From Solidesulfovibrio fructosivorans JJ] (GTDB lineage: Bacteria; Desulfobacterota; Desulfovibrionia; Desulfovibrionales; Desulfovibrionaceae), in the NCBI RefSeq assembly GCF_000179555.1, contig NZ_AECZ01000028.1, positions 1 through 53,235 of the forward strand: a DNA stretch of 53,235 nt, given 5' to 3'. The notes beneath the pieces are model-generated. The model worked only from the letters and a program-made list of their open reading frames with translations. It was not told the origin of the DNA and did not search any database. Below are positions 17,512-26,035 of this stretch, piece after piece. The translations under genes and the position numbers were made by a program. Positions within the stretch are counted from its first letter, which is position 1, and every line of letters starts with the position of its first letter.

Positions 17512-17553
17512 GCGAGAGGGGAACCCTTTTTGAAAAAAGGGTTCCCCTCTCGC
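17512..17553 (+). terminator. Hairpin module B after pfk
   Basis: GCGAGAGGGGAACCCTTTTT pairs with the matching complement ending CCCCTCTCGC. The tail GCGCTCTCCCCTCCCAAAAAC is the one that follows other module-B hairpins. Confidence 0.75.
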
Positions 17554-17580
17554 GCTCTCCCCTCCCAAAAACTTTCAACG

Positions 17581-17613
17581 GTTACAGACGCTGTGACGGT
17601 AATTGTCTGTAAC
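17581..17613. repeat. Central inverted repeat GTTACAGAC/GTCTGTAAC
   Basis: Nine-bp perfect arms at 17581-17589 and 17605-17613 with a 15-nt loop, located between two terminator hairpins at the pfk/aroK convergent junction. The same stem core and loop length occur at 44208-44246. Confidence 0.65.
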
Positions 17614-17639
17614 TATTAAAAGTCTTTTGGAGGGGGGGT

Positions 17640-17677
17640 CCGGGGGGACCCTTTTCTTCAGAAAAGGGTCCCCCCGG
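17640..17677 (-). terminator. Hairpin module A after aroK
   Basis: CCGGGGGGACCCTTTTC and GAAAAGGGTCCCCCCGG around loop TTCA, 28 nt past the minus-strand stop of aroK. On the minus strand it is followed by CCAAAAGACTTTTAATAG, the tail shared by module A. Confidence 0.75.
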
Positions 17678-17704
17678 GAAGTCTCTTTCCTCTCCCCCTA
17701 TCCC

Positions 17705-18238
17705 CTATTCCCTCTCCCAGGCCGTTAGGGCGCGCAGGGCGAATTCGAGGAGCTCGTCCACGGGGCGTTCGGGCAGGCTGGCGTGGGCGCAGGCCAGGTA
17801 GAGCGGTTCGCGTTCGGCCAGGGTGGCGGTGATTTCCTCGCGCAGCCCGAGCTGCGTCAATTTGGGGCGTTGTTCCTCGTTTAAGTCGGCCATGAGCCGT
17901 TCGGCCAGGCGCTCCGGATCTGCCTGGAGGTAGAAGACCAGCCCCTTGCCCAGCAGGTCGCGGTTTTCCGGCAGCAGGACGACGCCGCCGCCCGTGGCCA
18001 CCACCTGTCCCGTTTGCCCGGCGGTTTCGGCCAGGATGGCGGCTTCGGCCTTGCGGAAGGCGTCCCAGCCGTCGCGGCCGACCATGTCGGCGATGGTTTC
18101 CCCGTATTTTTCGCAAAATGCCGCGTCGAGGTCGGTAAACGGCCGTTCGAGGCGTTCGGCCAGGCGTTTGCCCAGGGTGGTTTTGCCCGAGGCCCGGGGG
18201 CCGATGAGGTAGATGTTGCGGTCGTCGGCAAGGGGCAT
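17705..18238 (-). CDS. aroK: Shikimate kinase
   Basis: A 177-aa enzyme phosphorylating shikimate in the chorismate pathway. The ATG at 18238 has GGAGG 6 nt upstream. The P-loop is GPRASGKTT (residues 13-21), FTDLDAAF supplies the Mg/shikimate aspartates (D36, D38), FRKAE has the shikimate-binding arginine (R62), and ATGGGVVLLP is the GGG motif at 83-85. Length is normal for the family. No other aro gene adjoins it. It ends in a convergent junction with pfk and is divergent from the ECF sigma gene, so it appears to be monocistronic. Confidence 0.9.
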   Translation of the reverse strand: MPLADDRNIYLIGPRASGKTTLGKRLAERLERPFTDLDAAFCEKYGETIADMVGRDGWDAFRKAEAAILAETAGQTGQVVATGGGVVLLPENRDLLGKGLVFYLQADPERLAERLMADLNEEQRPKLTQLGLREEITATLAEREPLYLACAHASLPERPVDELLEFALRALTAWERE

Positions 18239-18463
18239 TGGCGGCCTCCGTGAAGGATGCTGGCGGGAAAAATGGTCCGCCGCGCCCGGGAAATAGCGTT
18301 CCGGGGCCTTTCTGTCGAGCCGGGGTGTAACCGAAGGCCTCTTTGCCGCGCCAAAGACGGCAGTGCGGGCTTCTGTCCGCGCCATCGAGGAGGGACTTGC
18401 GGCATGGACGGGGTGACGGGTGCGGCCTCGGCCCACAGCCGGTCGTGCTGACGGCTGGCGGGC

Positions 18464-19030
18464 ATGGGACAATTTCTGACGAAACTCGAGGGGATCGACG
18501 ACGGCTCCCTGGCCGCCGCCGCCGCCCAAGGGGATCAGCGGGCGTTCGCGGTCCTGGTGTCCCGGCACCAGCCCGGCGTCCTGCATCTCGTCTCGCGCTT
18601 TTGCGACGACCCCGACGGCATGGAGGATCTTGCCCAGGAGATCTTCGTCAAAGCCTACCTGAATCTGGGAACGCTGCGCAACGGAGCGGTTTTTCGCGGC
18701 TGGCTGCACCGTATCGCAGCCAACACCTGCATCGACTGGTTGCGGCGGCGCAAATCCGACGTGGATATGGTGGCCGGGATCGAGGAATCGCTGCCCGACG
18801 AGCGCGACCAGGCCAGGATCGAGGCCCGCGACGCAAGGCGTCGGCTCAAGGCGGCCATGGCCGTGCTTGGTCCCAAGGACCGGCTGCTGGTGGCGCTTTT
18901 GGGACTCGAGGGAAAAAGCGTGGAAGAAGTGGCGGGCATGACCGGCATGACCCAGGTCAACGTCAAGGTTCGGGCCTTTCGCGCCCGGCGCAAGCTCAAG
19001 GCCTACCTGGAAGAGAAGGAACATGATTGA
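18464..19030 (+). CDS. ECF-type RNA polymerase sigma factor
   Basis: A 188-aa sigma-70 family protein with only regions 2 and 4. Region 2 covers RAFAVLVSRHQPGVLHLVSR, MEDLAQEIFVKAYLNL and FRGWLHRIAANTCIDWLRRR. Region 4 is LLVALLGLEGKSVEEVAGMTGM with a helix-turn-helix and ARRKLKAYL. The ribosome site is weak, so the start is less sure. ECF factors usually have an anti-sigma gene immediately downstream; here the convergent permease ends 23 nt away, so no full-length partner exists. Signal and regulon are unknown. Confidence 0.88.
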   Translation: MGQFLTKLEGIDDGSLAAAAAQGDQRAFAVLVSRHQPGVLHLVSRFCDDPDGMEDLAQEIFVKAYLNLGTLRNGAVFRGWLHRIAANTCIDWLRRRKSDVDMVAGIEESLPDERDQARIEARDARRRLKAAMAVLGPKDRLLVALLGLEGKSVEEVAGMTGMTQVNVKVRAFRARRKLKAYLEEKEHD

Positions 19031-19053
19031 GCGGCCGGGGCGCGGCCGACCGA

Positions 19054-21603
19054 TCATTCGTTGCGCAGATACGGCCAGGCCTTGCCCGCCAGGGCGCGCC
19101 ACAGGCCGGCCATGCCGAGGGTCAGCGTGACTCCCGCCGCCGTGGCGACCGTCAGGAGCGCCGGCACGGCGAAGAAGCGAAACGGCAGGTCCATGAAAAA
19201 GGCCACAAAAGCCCAGGCCAGTCCGCCGCCGATCGCCAGGGCCATGCACCCGGCCAACGTCCCGAGCAGGGCGTTTTCCCCCAGAAAGACCGCCAGAATA
19301 TCCCGCCGCTTCGCGCCGCAGGCCTTGTAGATGGCCGCTTCGTAGGTTTTGCGCCGCATGCCCACGGCCATGGTCTGCAACAGCACCAGCATGCCGATGC
19401 ATAAGGTGGTTCCGGCCGCGACGGTCACGGCGGCCGCGACCTTGTCCGCCACGCCCAGCACCGCGTTTAAGGCGTCGCCGGTGCCGATGGCGGTCACGTT
19501 GGCGAAGCGCCCGGTCACGGCATTGAAAAGCGCCTCGGCCGGATCGCCGGAAGCCTTGTTGTCCACATAGGCTGTGGCCAGCCAGGTCATGGGAATGCCG
19601 TCGAGCGCCCCGGGCGAGAAGACGAAGACATAGTTGATGCCGAGCGACAGCCAGTTGATGCGTCGCAGGCTCGCCACCGTGGCCGTGATCTCGCGGCCGA
19701 GCGCGTTGACGGTCACCGTGTCGCCCAGGGAAAGCCCCAGCCCGGCGGCGATTTTTTCATCCACCGACACGAGCGGCGGCCCGGCATAGTCCTTTGGCCA
19801 CCAGCTCCCGGCCACGATGCGCGTGCCCTCGGGCATGGTCGCGGCATAGGTGAGTCCGCGATCGCCCTGCACCGCCCAGCGGGCGTCCGGGTCCACGCGG
19901 GCCTCGGCCACGGGCGCGCCGCGCAGTTCGGCGATGCGTCCCCGGGCCATGGGCGAGGTCTCGACGCGGCTGACGCCCGGCACGGACCGGGCTGTTTGCA
20001 AAAACGACGGCAGCTGGTCCGGCTGGATGTCCACGAAGAAAAAGGCCGGGGCCGTGCGGGGAATGTCTTCGGTGAAGGCGGCGCGAAAATTGGCTTCCAC
20101 CAGAATCATGGCGCACAGGGTGGAAAGACCGAGTCCGAGCGCCGCCAGCACCCGGCCCACCTGGTTGTCCGGCCGGGATATGGCGCGAAGGGCCAGTCCC
20201 CGGATTCCGGGGCGGCGCGGGATGCGTCCGGCCAGAAAGACCGCCAGTCCGGCGAAAAGCCAGAACAGGGCCGTTGCCGCCACGGCCGCCACGACGAACC
20301 CGAGCCCCAGCCGCCGGTCCGGGGTGGACACGACGGCCAGGGCGAAAAGCCCGGCCAGGCACAAAAGGCCCGGCAGACGGGCGGTGAGTCCGAGGCGCGG
20401 GCGGTCCGGGGCGTCGTAGCCGCGAAAAAGGAGCAGGGGCGGCACGCGGCCGGCGGCGGCCAGCTGGGGCAGGGAAAAGGCCAGGGCGGTCAGCGCTCCG
20501 CAGCCTCCGGCCAGGGCCAGCGCGCCGGGATAGGGGCCGGGCGGAAAGCGCACGGGCACGAGCGCGCCGAGCAGCGGGCCGAGCGCGACCGGAACCAGGG
20601 CCCCGACAAGCAGGCCCACGGCGATGCCGCAGGCGGCTTGCCCCGCGATCACGAGCAGATAGGTGGTCACGACCAGACGGCGGGGCGCGCCCAGGCATTT
20701 CATGGCCGCGATGGAGGCCGTGCGGCCGTCGAGATAGCCGGAGACGGCCTGGGAGATGCCGATGCCGCCCAAAAGCAGCGCGGCCAGGCCGACCAGGGCG
20801 GTGACGGCGGCCAGCCGGTCCATGAAGCGCGTGAGCCCGGGCTGGGCCGCGGCGGCGTCGCGCAGCCGCCAACCGGCCATGGGGAATTCCCGGCGCAGGG
20901 CGGCCATGGCGCTTTTGGCGGATTCCCCGGCCGGGAGACGGAGGCGGTAAAAGTGGCGGGTGAGGCTTCCCGGGCCGTCCAGGCCGGCGGCATGCAGGCT
21001 GGACGCGGCCACGAGCAGGGGCGGCCCCAGGGCGGTCAGGCCGCCGGCGGCGTCGGGCGTGCGTTCGAGCACGGCCCGCACGGCATAGGCCGCATCGGCC
21101 ACAAGGATCGTGTCCCCGACTTTGAGGCGAAGGCGTGAGAGCAGTTCCGGCGCGACGACCGCGCCGGGCCGCCCGTCGCGTACGGCCAAGGCCGAGGCCA
21201 GGGGCATGGGCGGGCGCAATTCCACGCTCCCATAGAGCGGATACGCCCCGTCCACGGCCCGCAGGGTGGCGAGCGTCCGGGCGGCCGGGCCGGCCGCCGT
21301 CTCGCGCCGGGCCATGATCTGCATGGACACGAGGTGGGAGACGCGTCCCAGCCGGGAAAGCGCGGCCCGCTCTTCGGCGGTCGCCGGCCGTTGGGACAGG
21401 GCCGCTTCCAGGTCGCCGCCCAGAAGCGACGCCGCGTCCTCGGCCAGCCCGGCCTGGTAGGAGGCGGCCAGGCTTTTGACCCCGGCCACGGCGGCGACAC
21501 CCAGGGCCAGACAGGCCAGAAAAATGCCGAATCCCCGGAAACCGGCCCGCAATTCCCGTCCCGCCAGACGAAAGGCCAGCCCTATCTCTTTGGGAAAACG
21601 CAT
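19054..21603 (-). CDS. FtsX-family ABC transporter permease (YbbP-like)
   Basis: An 849-aa membrane protein. It starts with a cytoplasmic stretch and TM1 (FGIFLACLALGVAAVAGVKS), followed by a periplasmic MacB-like domain (SLLGGDLEAALSQRPATAEE). Two FtsX cores follow: one near residues 260-400, and a C-terminal one with MAVGMRRKTYEAAIYKACGA, the hallmark loop of this fold. Length and duplicated architecture match YbbP. YbbP-type permeases normally pair with a YbbA ATPase thought to move hydrophobic compounds or lipoproteins; no ATPase gene lies beside it here. It is divergent from the chemoreceptor at 21758. Confidence 0.87.
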   Translation of the reverse strand: MRFPKEIGLAFRLAGRELRAGFRGFGIFLACLALGVAAVAGVKSLAASYQAGLAEDAASLLGGDLEAALSQRPATAEERAALSRLGRVSHLVSMQIMARRETAAGPAARTLATLRAVDGAYPLYGSVELRPPMPLASALAVRDGRPGAVVAPELLSRLRLKVGDTILVADAAYAVRAVLERTPDAAGGLTALGPPLLVAASSLHAAGLDGPGSLTRHFYRLRLPAGESAKSAMAALRREFPMAGWRLRDAAAAQPGLTRFMDRLAAVTALVGLAALLLGGIGISQAVSGYLDGRTASIAAMKCLGAPRRLVVTTYLLVIAGQAACGIAVGLLVGALVPVALGPLLGALVPVRFPPGPYPGALALAGGCGALTALAFSLPQLAAAGRVPPLLLFRGYDAPDRPRLGLTARLPGLLCLAGLFALAVVSTPDRRLGLGFVVAAVAATALFWLFAGLAVFLAGRIPRRPGIRGLALRAISRPDNQVGRVLAALGLGLSTLCAMILVEANFRAAFTEDIPRTAPAFFFVDIQPDQLPSFLQTARSVPGVSRVETSPMARGRIAELRGAPVAEARVDPDARWAVQGDRGLTYAATMPEGTRIVAGSWWPKDYAGPPLVSVDEKIAAGLGLSLGDTVTVNALGREITATVASLRRINWLSLGINYVFVFSPGALDGIPMTWLATAYVDNKASGDPAEALFNAVTGRFANVTAIGTGDALNAVLGVADKVAAAVTVAAGTTLCIGMLVLLQTMAVGMRRKTYEAAIYKACGAKRRDILAVFLGENALLGTLAGCMALAIGGGLAWAFVAFFMDLPFRFFAVPALLTVATAAGVTLTLGMAGLWRALAGKAWPYLRNE

Positions 21604-21757
21604 ATCTCAGTCCTATTTGGAACAGTACGGCAAATTGCGGAGGTGGTCCACAGCTTCGAAAAAGATGCGATTGGCATTGCAACAAGCAACGAAATAAGAC
21701 AAATACTGAAGATGCGCGGTTCACAGCGCCCGCGCCCGTTGAAGGGAGGCGCGGTTC

Positions 21758-23830
21758 ATGTCCGTCGGGGATTCGGGAAACGCAAGCATCGGGGGAATGA
21801 TCGTGAAAAACATGAAACTTGGCGTCAAGATCACCATCGGCTTCGGACTGTTGATCCTCATTGCCTGCGTGCTCGGCGGCATGGCCGTGGTCAACATGAA
21901 CAGTGTCGAAAAACAGTCCACGCGGCTGGCCCAGGAATATGTCCCGGAAGTCGCCATCGCCAACCAGCTCGAACGGGCCGCCGCGCAGGTGATGTTGGAT
22001 ATCCGTGCGTACGGATATAGTGAGGATAAAAAGGATCTCGACGCCGGCCTGCGCAGTTTCGCCGAATTGAAGCGCGCGCTGGCCGAGGCCAAAGCGCATT
22101 CGGAGAAGTACCCGGACCTGACCAAGCTGCGCGAGGACGTGGGCAAGGCCCAGGTCAAGGTGGCGGAATACGAAAAACTCATTACGGACACGTCGTCGCG
22201 CCTGGAGGCGTTGGCCGGGGTGCGGCGCAACCTGGATGCGGCGGCCGGCGAGTTCGTGCGCAATACCGGAGCCTATCAGGAGAGCCAGGCCAAGGCGCTG
22301 CTTGACGAGATCGCCCGGGGAATGCCCGCCGATGCCCTGCGCGACCGCGCCAACAAGGTGGCCGGCATCGACGGCATTCTTACCCAGGTCACGGCCATCC
22401 GGGTCAACAACTACCGGGGCCAGCTCTACCGGGAGCCGCGCTTCATCGACGACGCCATCAAAGGATTTACGCCCCTCGATCAGGCCGTCGAAACGCTTCG
22501 GGCCAAGACCCGCGCAGACGCCAACCTGCGGCAACTGGCGGCCATCAAGGACGCTTCCGCGAAATACCGGCAGGCGCTCAGCGATTTTCTGGATATCTAC
22601 AAGGTGTTGCAGGAGCTGGCCGTCAAGCGCCTCGAAGCCGGCAACGCCGTGCAGGAAGCGGCCGTGACAACGGCCAAGGCGGCCCTCGACGCTACCCAGC
22701 ATATCGCCAACGAGGCTGTCGCCAGCCTGTCCACCGCCTCCACGATCATGCTCGGCGGATTGGCCGTGGCGCTTGTGCTCGGCATTCTCATCGCCATTTT
22801 CCTGACCAAGGCCATCACCGGCCCGGTGGTCAAGGGCGTGGATTTCGCCAAGGCCATGGCCCAGGGGGACTTCACCCGCCTGCTCGACATCGACCAGAAG
22901 GACGAAATCGGCATTCTGGCCGCCTCGCTCAACGAGATGGTGAGCAAATTGCGCGAAGTGGTGGCCGAGGTGCAGTCGGCTTCGGAAAATGTGGCCTCCG
23001 GGTCGGAGGAGCTTTCCGCCTCGGCCCAGAGCATGTCCCAGGGCGCCACGGAACAGGCGGCCAGCGTCGAGGAGATCTCCTCGTCCATGGAACAGATGAG
23101 TTCCAACATCAAGCAGAACGCCGAAAACGCCCAGCAGACCCAGTCCATCGCGGTCAAGGCGGCCCAGGACGCCCGTGAGGGCGGCGAGGCCGTTATCTCG
23201 GCCGTGGCGGCCATGAAAAACATTGCCGAAAAGATCTCCATCATCGAGGAGATCGCCCGCCAGACCAACCTGCTGGCCTTAAACGCCGCCATCGAGGCCG
23301 CAAGGGCCGGCGAACACGGCAAGGGCTTCGCCGTGGTGGCGGCCGAGGTGAGAAAACTCGCCGAACGCAGCGGCTCGGCCGCGGCCGAAATCTCCGAGCT
23401 GTCCTCTTCCAGCGTCCAGGTGGCCGAACAGGCCGGCTCCATGCTGACCAAGATGGTGCCCGACATCCAGCGCACGGCCGACCTTGTGCAGGAAATCGCC
23501 GCCGCCAGCCAGGAACAGAACTCCGGGGCCGACCAGATCAACAAGGCCATCCAGCAGCTCGACCAAGTGGTGCAGCAAAACGCCTCGGCCTCCGAGGAGA
23601 TGGCCTCCACCTCCGAAGAGCTTTCGAGCCAGGCCGAGCAGCTCCAAAGCACCATGGCCTTCTTCCGGGTGGACGGCACGGGACGCCGGCAGGTCCGGAC
23701 GGTCAAGGCGCTGCCCGCCGCCCACCGATCGGCCGCCAAGAAGCCGGCGCCCGCAGCCGGCGCCAAGAAGGCCTCGGGCGGCGTCGGCATCGACCTCGAC
23801 GACAAGGACGACGATTTCGAGCGTTTTTAG
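21758..23830 (+). CDS. Methyl-accepting chemotaxis protein with large periplasmic domain
   Basis: A 690-aa transmembrane chemoreceptor. The ATG at 21758 has GGGAGG 8 nt upstream; a GTG at 21803 (after GGGGGA) or ATG at 21812 could also start it and would place TM1 nearer the N-terminus. TM1 is about residues 25-46 and TM2 about 328-351. Between them is a roughly 280-residue all-helical periplasmic domain, the size of HBM (helical bimodular) sensors. HAMP follows, then the signalling hairpin around residue 500 ([20 protein letters not shown]). The acidic C-terminus ends DDDFERF, a possible methylation-enzyme tether. The ligand is not predictable. Confidence 0.92.
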   Translation: MSVGDSGNASIGGMIVKNMKLGVKITIGFGLLILIACVLGGMAVVNMNSVEKQSTRLAQEYVPEVAIANQLERAAAQVMLDIRAYGYSEDKKDLDAGLRSFAELKRALAEAKAHSEKYPDLTKLREDVGKAQVKVAEYEKLITDTSSRLEALAGVRRNLDAAAGEFVRNTGAYQESQAKALLDEIARGMPADALRDRANKVAGIDGILTQVTAIRVNNYRGQLYREPRFIDDAIKGFTPLDQAVETLRAKTRADANLRQLAAIKDASAKYRQALSDFLDIYKVLQELAVKRLEAGNAVQEAAVTTAKAALDATQHIANEAVASLSTASTIMLGGLAVALVLGILIAIFLTKAITGPVVKGVDFAKAMAQGDFTRLLDIDQKDEIGILAASLNEMVSKLREVVAEVQSASENVASGSEELSASAQSMSQGATEQAASVEEISSSMEQMSSNIKQNAENAQQTQSIAVKAAQDAREGGEAVISAVAAMKNIAEKISIIEEIARQTNLLALNAAIEAARAGEHGKGFAVVAAEVRKLAERSGSAAAEISELSSSSVQVAEQAGSMLTKMVPDIQRTADLVQEIAAASQEQNSGADQINKAIQQLDQVVQQNASASEEMASTSEELSSQAEQLQSTMAFFRVDGTGRRQVRTVKALPAAHRSAAKKPAPAAGAKKASGGVGIDLDDKDDDFERF

Positions 23831-23840
23831 GGAAGAAGCT

Positions 23841-23872
23841 GGGGGAAACCTTTCTTCAGAAAGGTTTCCCCC
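23841..23872 (+). terminator. Hairpin module A after chemoreceptor gene
   Basis: GGGGGAAACCTTTC and GAAAGGTTTCCCCC around TTCA, 10 nt past the stop, followed by the CAAAGACTTTTCATAGTAAC tail. Confidence 0.8.
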
Positions 23873-23993
23873 AAACCCCTTTTCAAAGACTTTTCATAGT
23901 AACCTGCCGCTATTTCATTTTTTTTATTGTGGTTGGCGGTTTAATTGAGTACCGCGCCGCAAGAATGAAGGAATTTAGGAAGGGGAGAGCGCA

Positions 23994-24025
23994 GAGGGGA
24001 GAACCCTTTTTAAAGGGTTTCCCCT
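23994..24025. terminator. Hairpin module B upstream of aminotransferase gene
   Basis: GAGGGGAGAACCCTTT pairs imperfectly with AAAGGGTTTCCCCTTT. The preceding TTTAGGAAGGGGAGAGCGC is shared with the 28.4- and 44.3-kb copies. It lies only 40 nt before a plus-strand start, so it may act on transcripts in both directions. Confidence 0.6.
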
Positions 24026-24064
24026 TTCGCATGCTCTTTCCTTTTTTTGTTTCAAGGAGGCGTC

Positions 24065-25189
24065 ATGGATCAGGCCCGGTTGCGTGAGGAGTTTCCGGTT
24101 GTGGCCGAAGCGGTCTATTTCAACCATGCGGCCGTCTCGCCTCTGCCCGGGCGCGCCTGCGCCGCCGGACAGGCCGTGTACGAGGACCGGTGGCGGCGGG
24201 GCTCGGCCGATTATTTCCGTTGGCAGGCGGCTGTGGCCGCGGCCAGGGAAGGGGCGGCGCGGCTCCTTCGGACCACGCCCGACCGGGTGGCCTTTACCGG
24301 TAACACCTCCCACGGGTTGTCGCTCGTGGCCGGCGGCCTCGACTGGAAGCCGGGGGACAAGGTGGCCGTGACCTGGCCGGATTTTCCCACCGTGCGCTTT
24401 CCCTTCGACAATCTGGCCGATCACGGCGTGGGCGTCGTGGAACTGCCCAAGCACGACGGCCGCCTGGACATGGACGCGGTGCGAAAGCTGATCCCGGGGT
24501 GTAAACTGGTGGTGGCGGCGACGGTGGACTGGACCACGGGCGTGCGCCTGCCGGCGGCGGAACTTGGAGCGCTTTGCCGGGAGGCGGGGGCGCTTTATTG
24601 TCTGGACGCCATTCAGAGCCTGGGGGCGCTGCCCACGGACGTGGCCGAGCTGGGCGTGGATTTTCTGGCCGCCGGCTGCCACAAATGGCAGCTCGGACCC
24701 ATGGGGCTCGGCATCTTCTACGTGGCGCCGGGGGCCGATGCCGCCCTCGGTACGGTCATGGCCGGCTGGCGCTCCATGCGCGACGCCGAGGAACTCGGCA
24801 TGACCTTTCGCCTGAAGGCCGGGGCCGGCCGTTTCGAGGCCGGGACCCAGGACATCGCCGGTATCGCCGCCTACGGCGCGTCGCTTGCCTTGTTCGAGGA
24901 GCTCGGCCGGGAAGAGGTCGCCCGCCGCATTTTCGCCATCGCCGACATCCTGGCCGCCGGGCTCGCCGAAAGGGGGCTTTGCGTCCCCTCGCCCCTGACG
25001 CCCGGGGAGCGCTCGGGCATTCTCGTGTTCGAGCATCCCGACGCCCCGGGCCTGTACAAGGCGCTGATGGGCGCCAATGTTGCCGTGTCGCTTCGAAACG
25101 GGCGCATCCGCCTGTCGCCGCACTGCTACAACGACGCAACGGACGCCGCGCGTTTTTTCGCGCATCTCGACGCGTTCGACGGACGCTGA
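24065..25189 (+). CDS. Class V aminotransferase family protein
   Basis: A 374-aa PLP enzyme of the cysteine desulfurase/isopenicillin epimerase group. The ATG at 24065 has AAGGAGG 4 nt upstream. It opens with FNHAAVSPLPGRA. The PLP-phosphate region is FTGNTSHGLSLVAG, the cofactor aspartate is D181 (YCLDAIQSLGALP), and the Schiff-base lysine is K207 in AAGCHKWQLGPMG. There is no obvious catalytic Cys loop like that of NifS/IscS, so a selenocysteine-lyase-like or C-S/C-N lyase role is more likely than Fe-S assembly. The substrate is open. It is flanked by unrelated genes and ends at a bidirectional terminator. Confidence 0.85.
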   Translation: MDQARLREEFPVVAEAVYFNHAAVSPLPGRACAAGQAVYEDRWRRGSADYFRWQAAVAAAREGAARLLRTTPDRVAFTGNTSHGLSLVAGGLDWKPGDKVAVTWPDFPTVRFPFDNLADHGVGVVELPKHDGRLDMDAVRKLIPGCKLVVAATVDWTTGVRLPAAELGALCREAGALYCLDAIQSLGALPTDVAELGVDFLAAGCHKWQLGPMGLGIFYVAPGADAALGTVMAGWRSMRDAEELGMTFRLKAGAGRFEAGTQDIAGIAAYGASLALFEELGREEVARRIFAIADILAAGLAERGLCVPSPLTPGERSGILVFEHPDAPGLYKALMGANVAVSLRNGRIRLSPHCYNDATDAARFFAHLDAFDGR

Positions 25190-25248
25190 TCGGCTTGTCG
25201 GCAGGGCCTTCGACGCCGCCGGCGAGGTGGGGGGCAGGGCTCTTTTCG

Positions 25249-25284
25249 TCCCGGGGGAAACGGACGCGTCCGCCTCCCCCGGGA
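25249..25284. terminator. Bidirectional hairpin between convergent genes
   Basis: TCCCGGGGG...CGGACG pairs with CGTCCG...CCCCCGGGA with a small internal mismatch (AAA opposite CCT). Confidence 0.65.
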
Positions 25285-25293
25285 TGCGCGATT

Positions 25294-25845
25294 TTAGGCG
25301 AAGGAGCGGGCGAACAGGTCGGCGATGGCCGTCTTGCCGGACTCCTCGAGAAAGCGGGTGCCGGTGCCCGTGAAATGGGTCTGGGTGATGGTCGGCGCGG
25401 CCACTGCGGTCCAGGCGTCGTTTTCCCAGGTGAACCAGCCGGCCTTTTGCTGGCAGAAGACGTAAAGCGGCTTGTTGCAGATCTTGGCGAATTCCGCGCC
25501 CCAGCCGGTGCCGCCCTTGACCGTGCCGTCCTCCTGGATGCTTCCCACCACGAAAATCTCCAGGCCGGCGTCGACCTGGTGCATGATGGTGCGCAGGACC
25601 ATGCGGATCTGCGGGCCGTTGGAAAATTTGCGCGCCAAAAGCTTGGACACGTAGGTGAGGCTCACGTCCTTCTTGGCCAGTTCCTCCTGGGTCAGGACGC
25701 GGATGCCGCGGGTGCGTTCGATGCGGTGCCCTTCGAACGTGTAGTTGACTTCCTGGACGCCGTAGCTCTCGGCCTGGCGGCCGAACTCGGCTTCGGCGCC
25801 CTGGGCGCCGCCGCTGAAAAGCGTGAAGCTGGTGGCTTTGGGCAT
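25294..25845 (-). CDS. Conserved hypothetical, Rossmann/SLOG-like protein
   Basis: A 183-aa soluble protein starting MPKATSFTLFSGGAQGAEAE; AAGGAG sits 6 nt upstream of the ATG at 25845. The start FTLFSGGAQGAE looks like the nucleotide-binding loop of SLOG/DprA-like Rossmann folds, and IFVVGSIQEDGTVKGGTGWG resembles the second ligand loop of that group. WFTWENDAW is Trp-rich. The family appears conserved to me, but I cannot name a proven function; SLOG-type proteins bind nucleotides or act in nucleotide salvage or immune signalling. Monocistronic between two terminator-bounded genes. Confidence 0.78.
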   Translation of the reverse strand: MPKATSFTLFSGGAQGAEAEFGRQAESYGVQEVNYTFEGHRIERTRGIRVLTQEELAKKDVSLTYVSKLLARKFSNGPQIRMVLRTIMHQVDAGLEIFVVGSIQEDGTVKGGTGWGAEFAKICNKPLYVFCQQKAGWFTWENDAWTAVAAPTITQTHFTGTGTRFLEESGKTAIADLFARSFA

Positions 25846-26035
25846 GGGGACTCCTTGGCAGTGTGGTTCCTGTGGCGAGGCAGCGCCGACGCAAGCCGCC
25901 CATATTTCCGGGCATTGTGCACGTTTTGGCCGGGCCGCGCAAGAAAAGGACGCGGTTTCCCGCGCCCCTGATATCGTCATGGCATCCGATGGCCCGGACG
26001 GCCGCGCCGACCGGGTCCATCCGGAAGGAAAACGG

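Noticed and set aside
19023-19130. 35-codon frame after the ECF sigma gene as a real anti-sigma factor
   Set aside because: Too short for any anti-sigma domain, no membrane segment, and overlaps the permease 3' end; reported only as a possible relic.
17705-19402. Long minus-strand open frame extending upstream of the shikimate kinase start
   Set aside because: It is antisense to the ECF sigma gene and shows no family resemblance. The enzyme start at 18238 has a good ribosome site.
23975-26020. Long minus-strand frame over the aminotransferase gene
   Set aside because: Low-complexity Arg/Pro-rich translation antisense to a clear gene.
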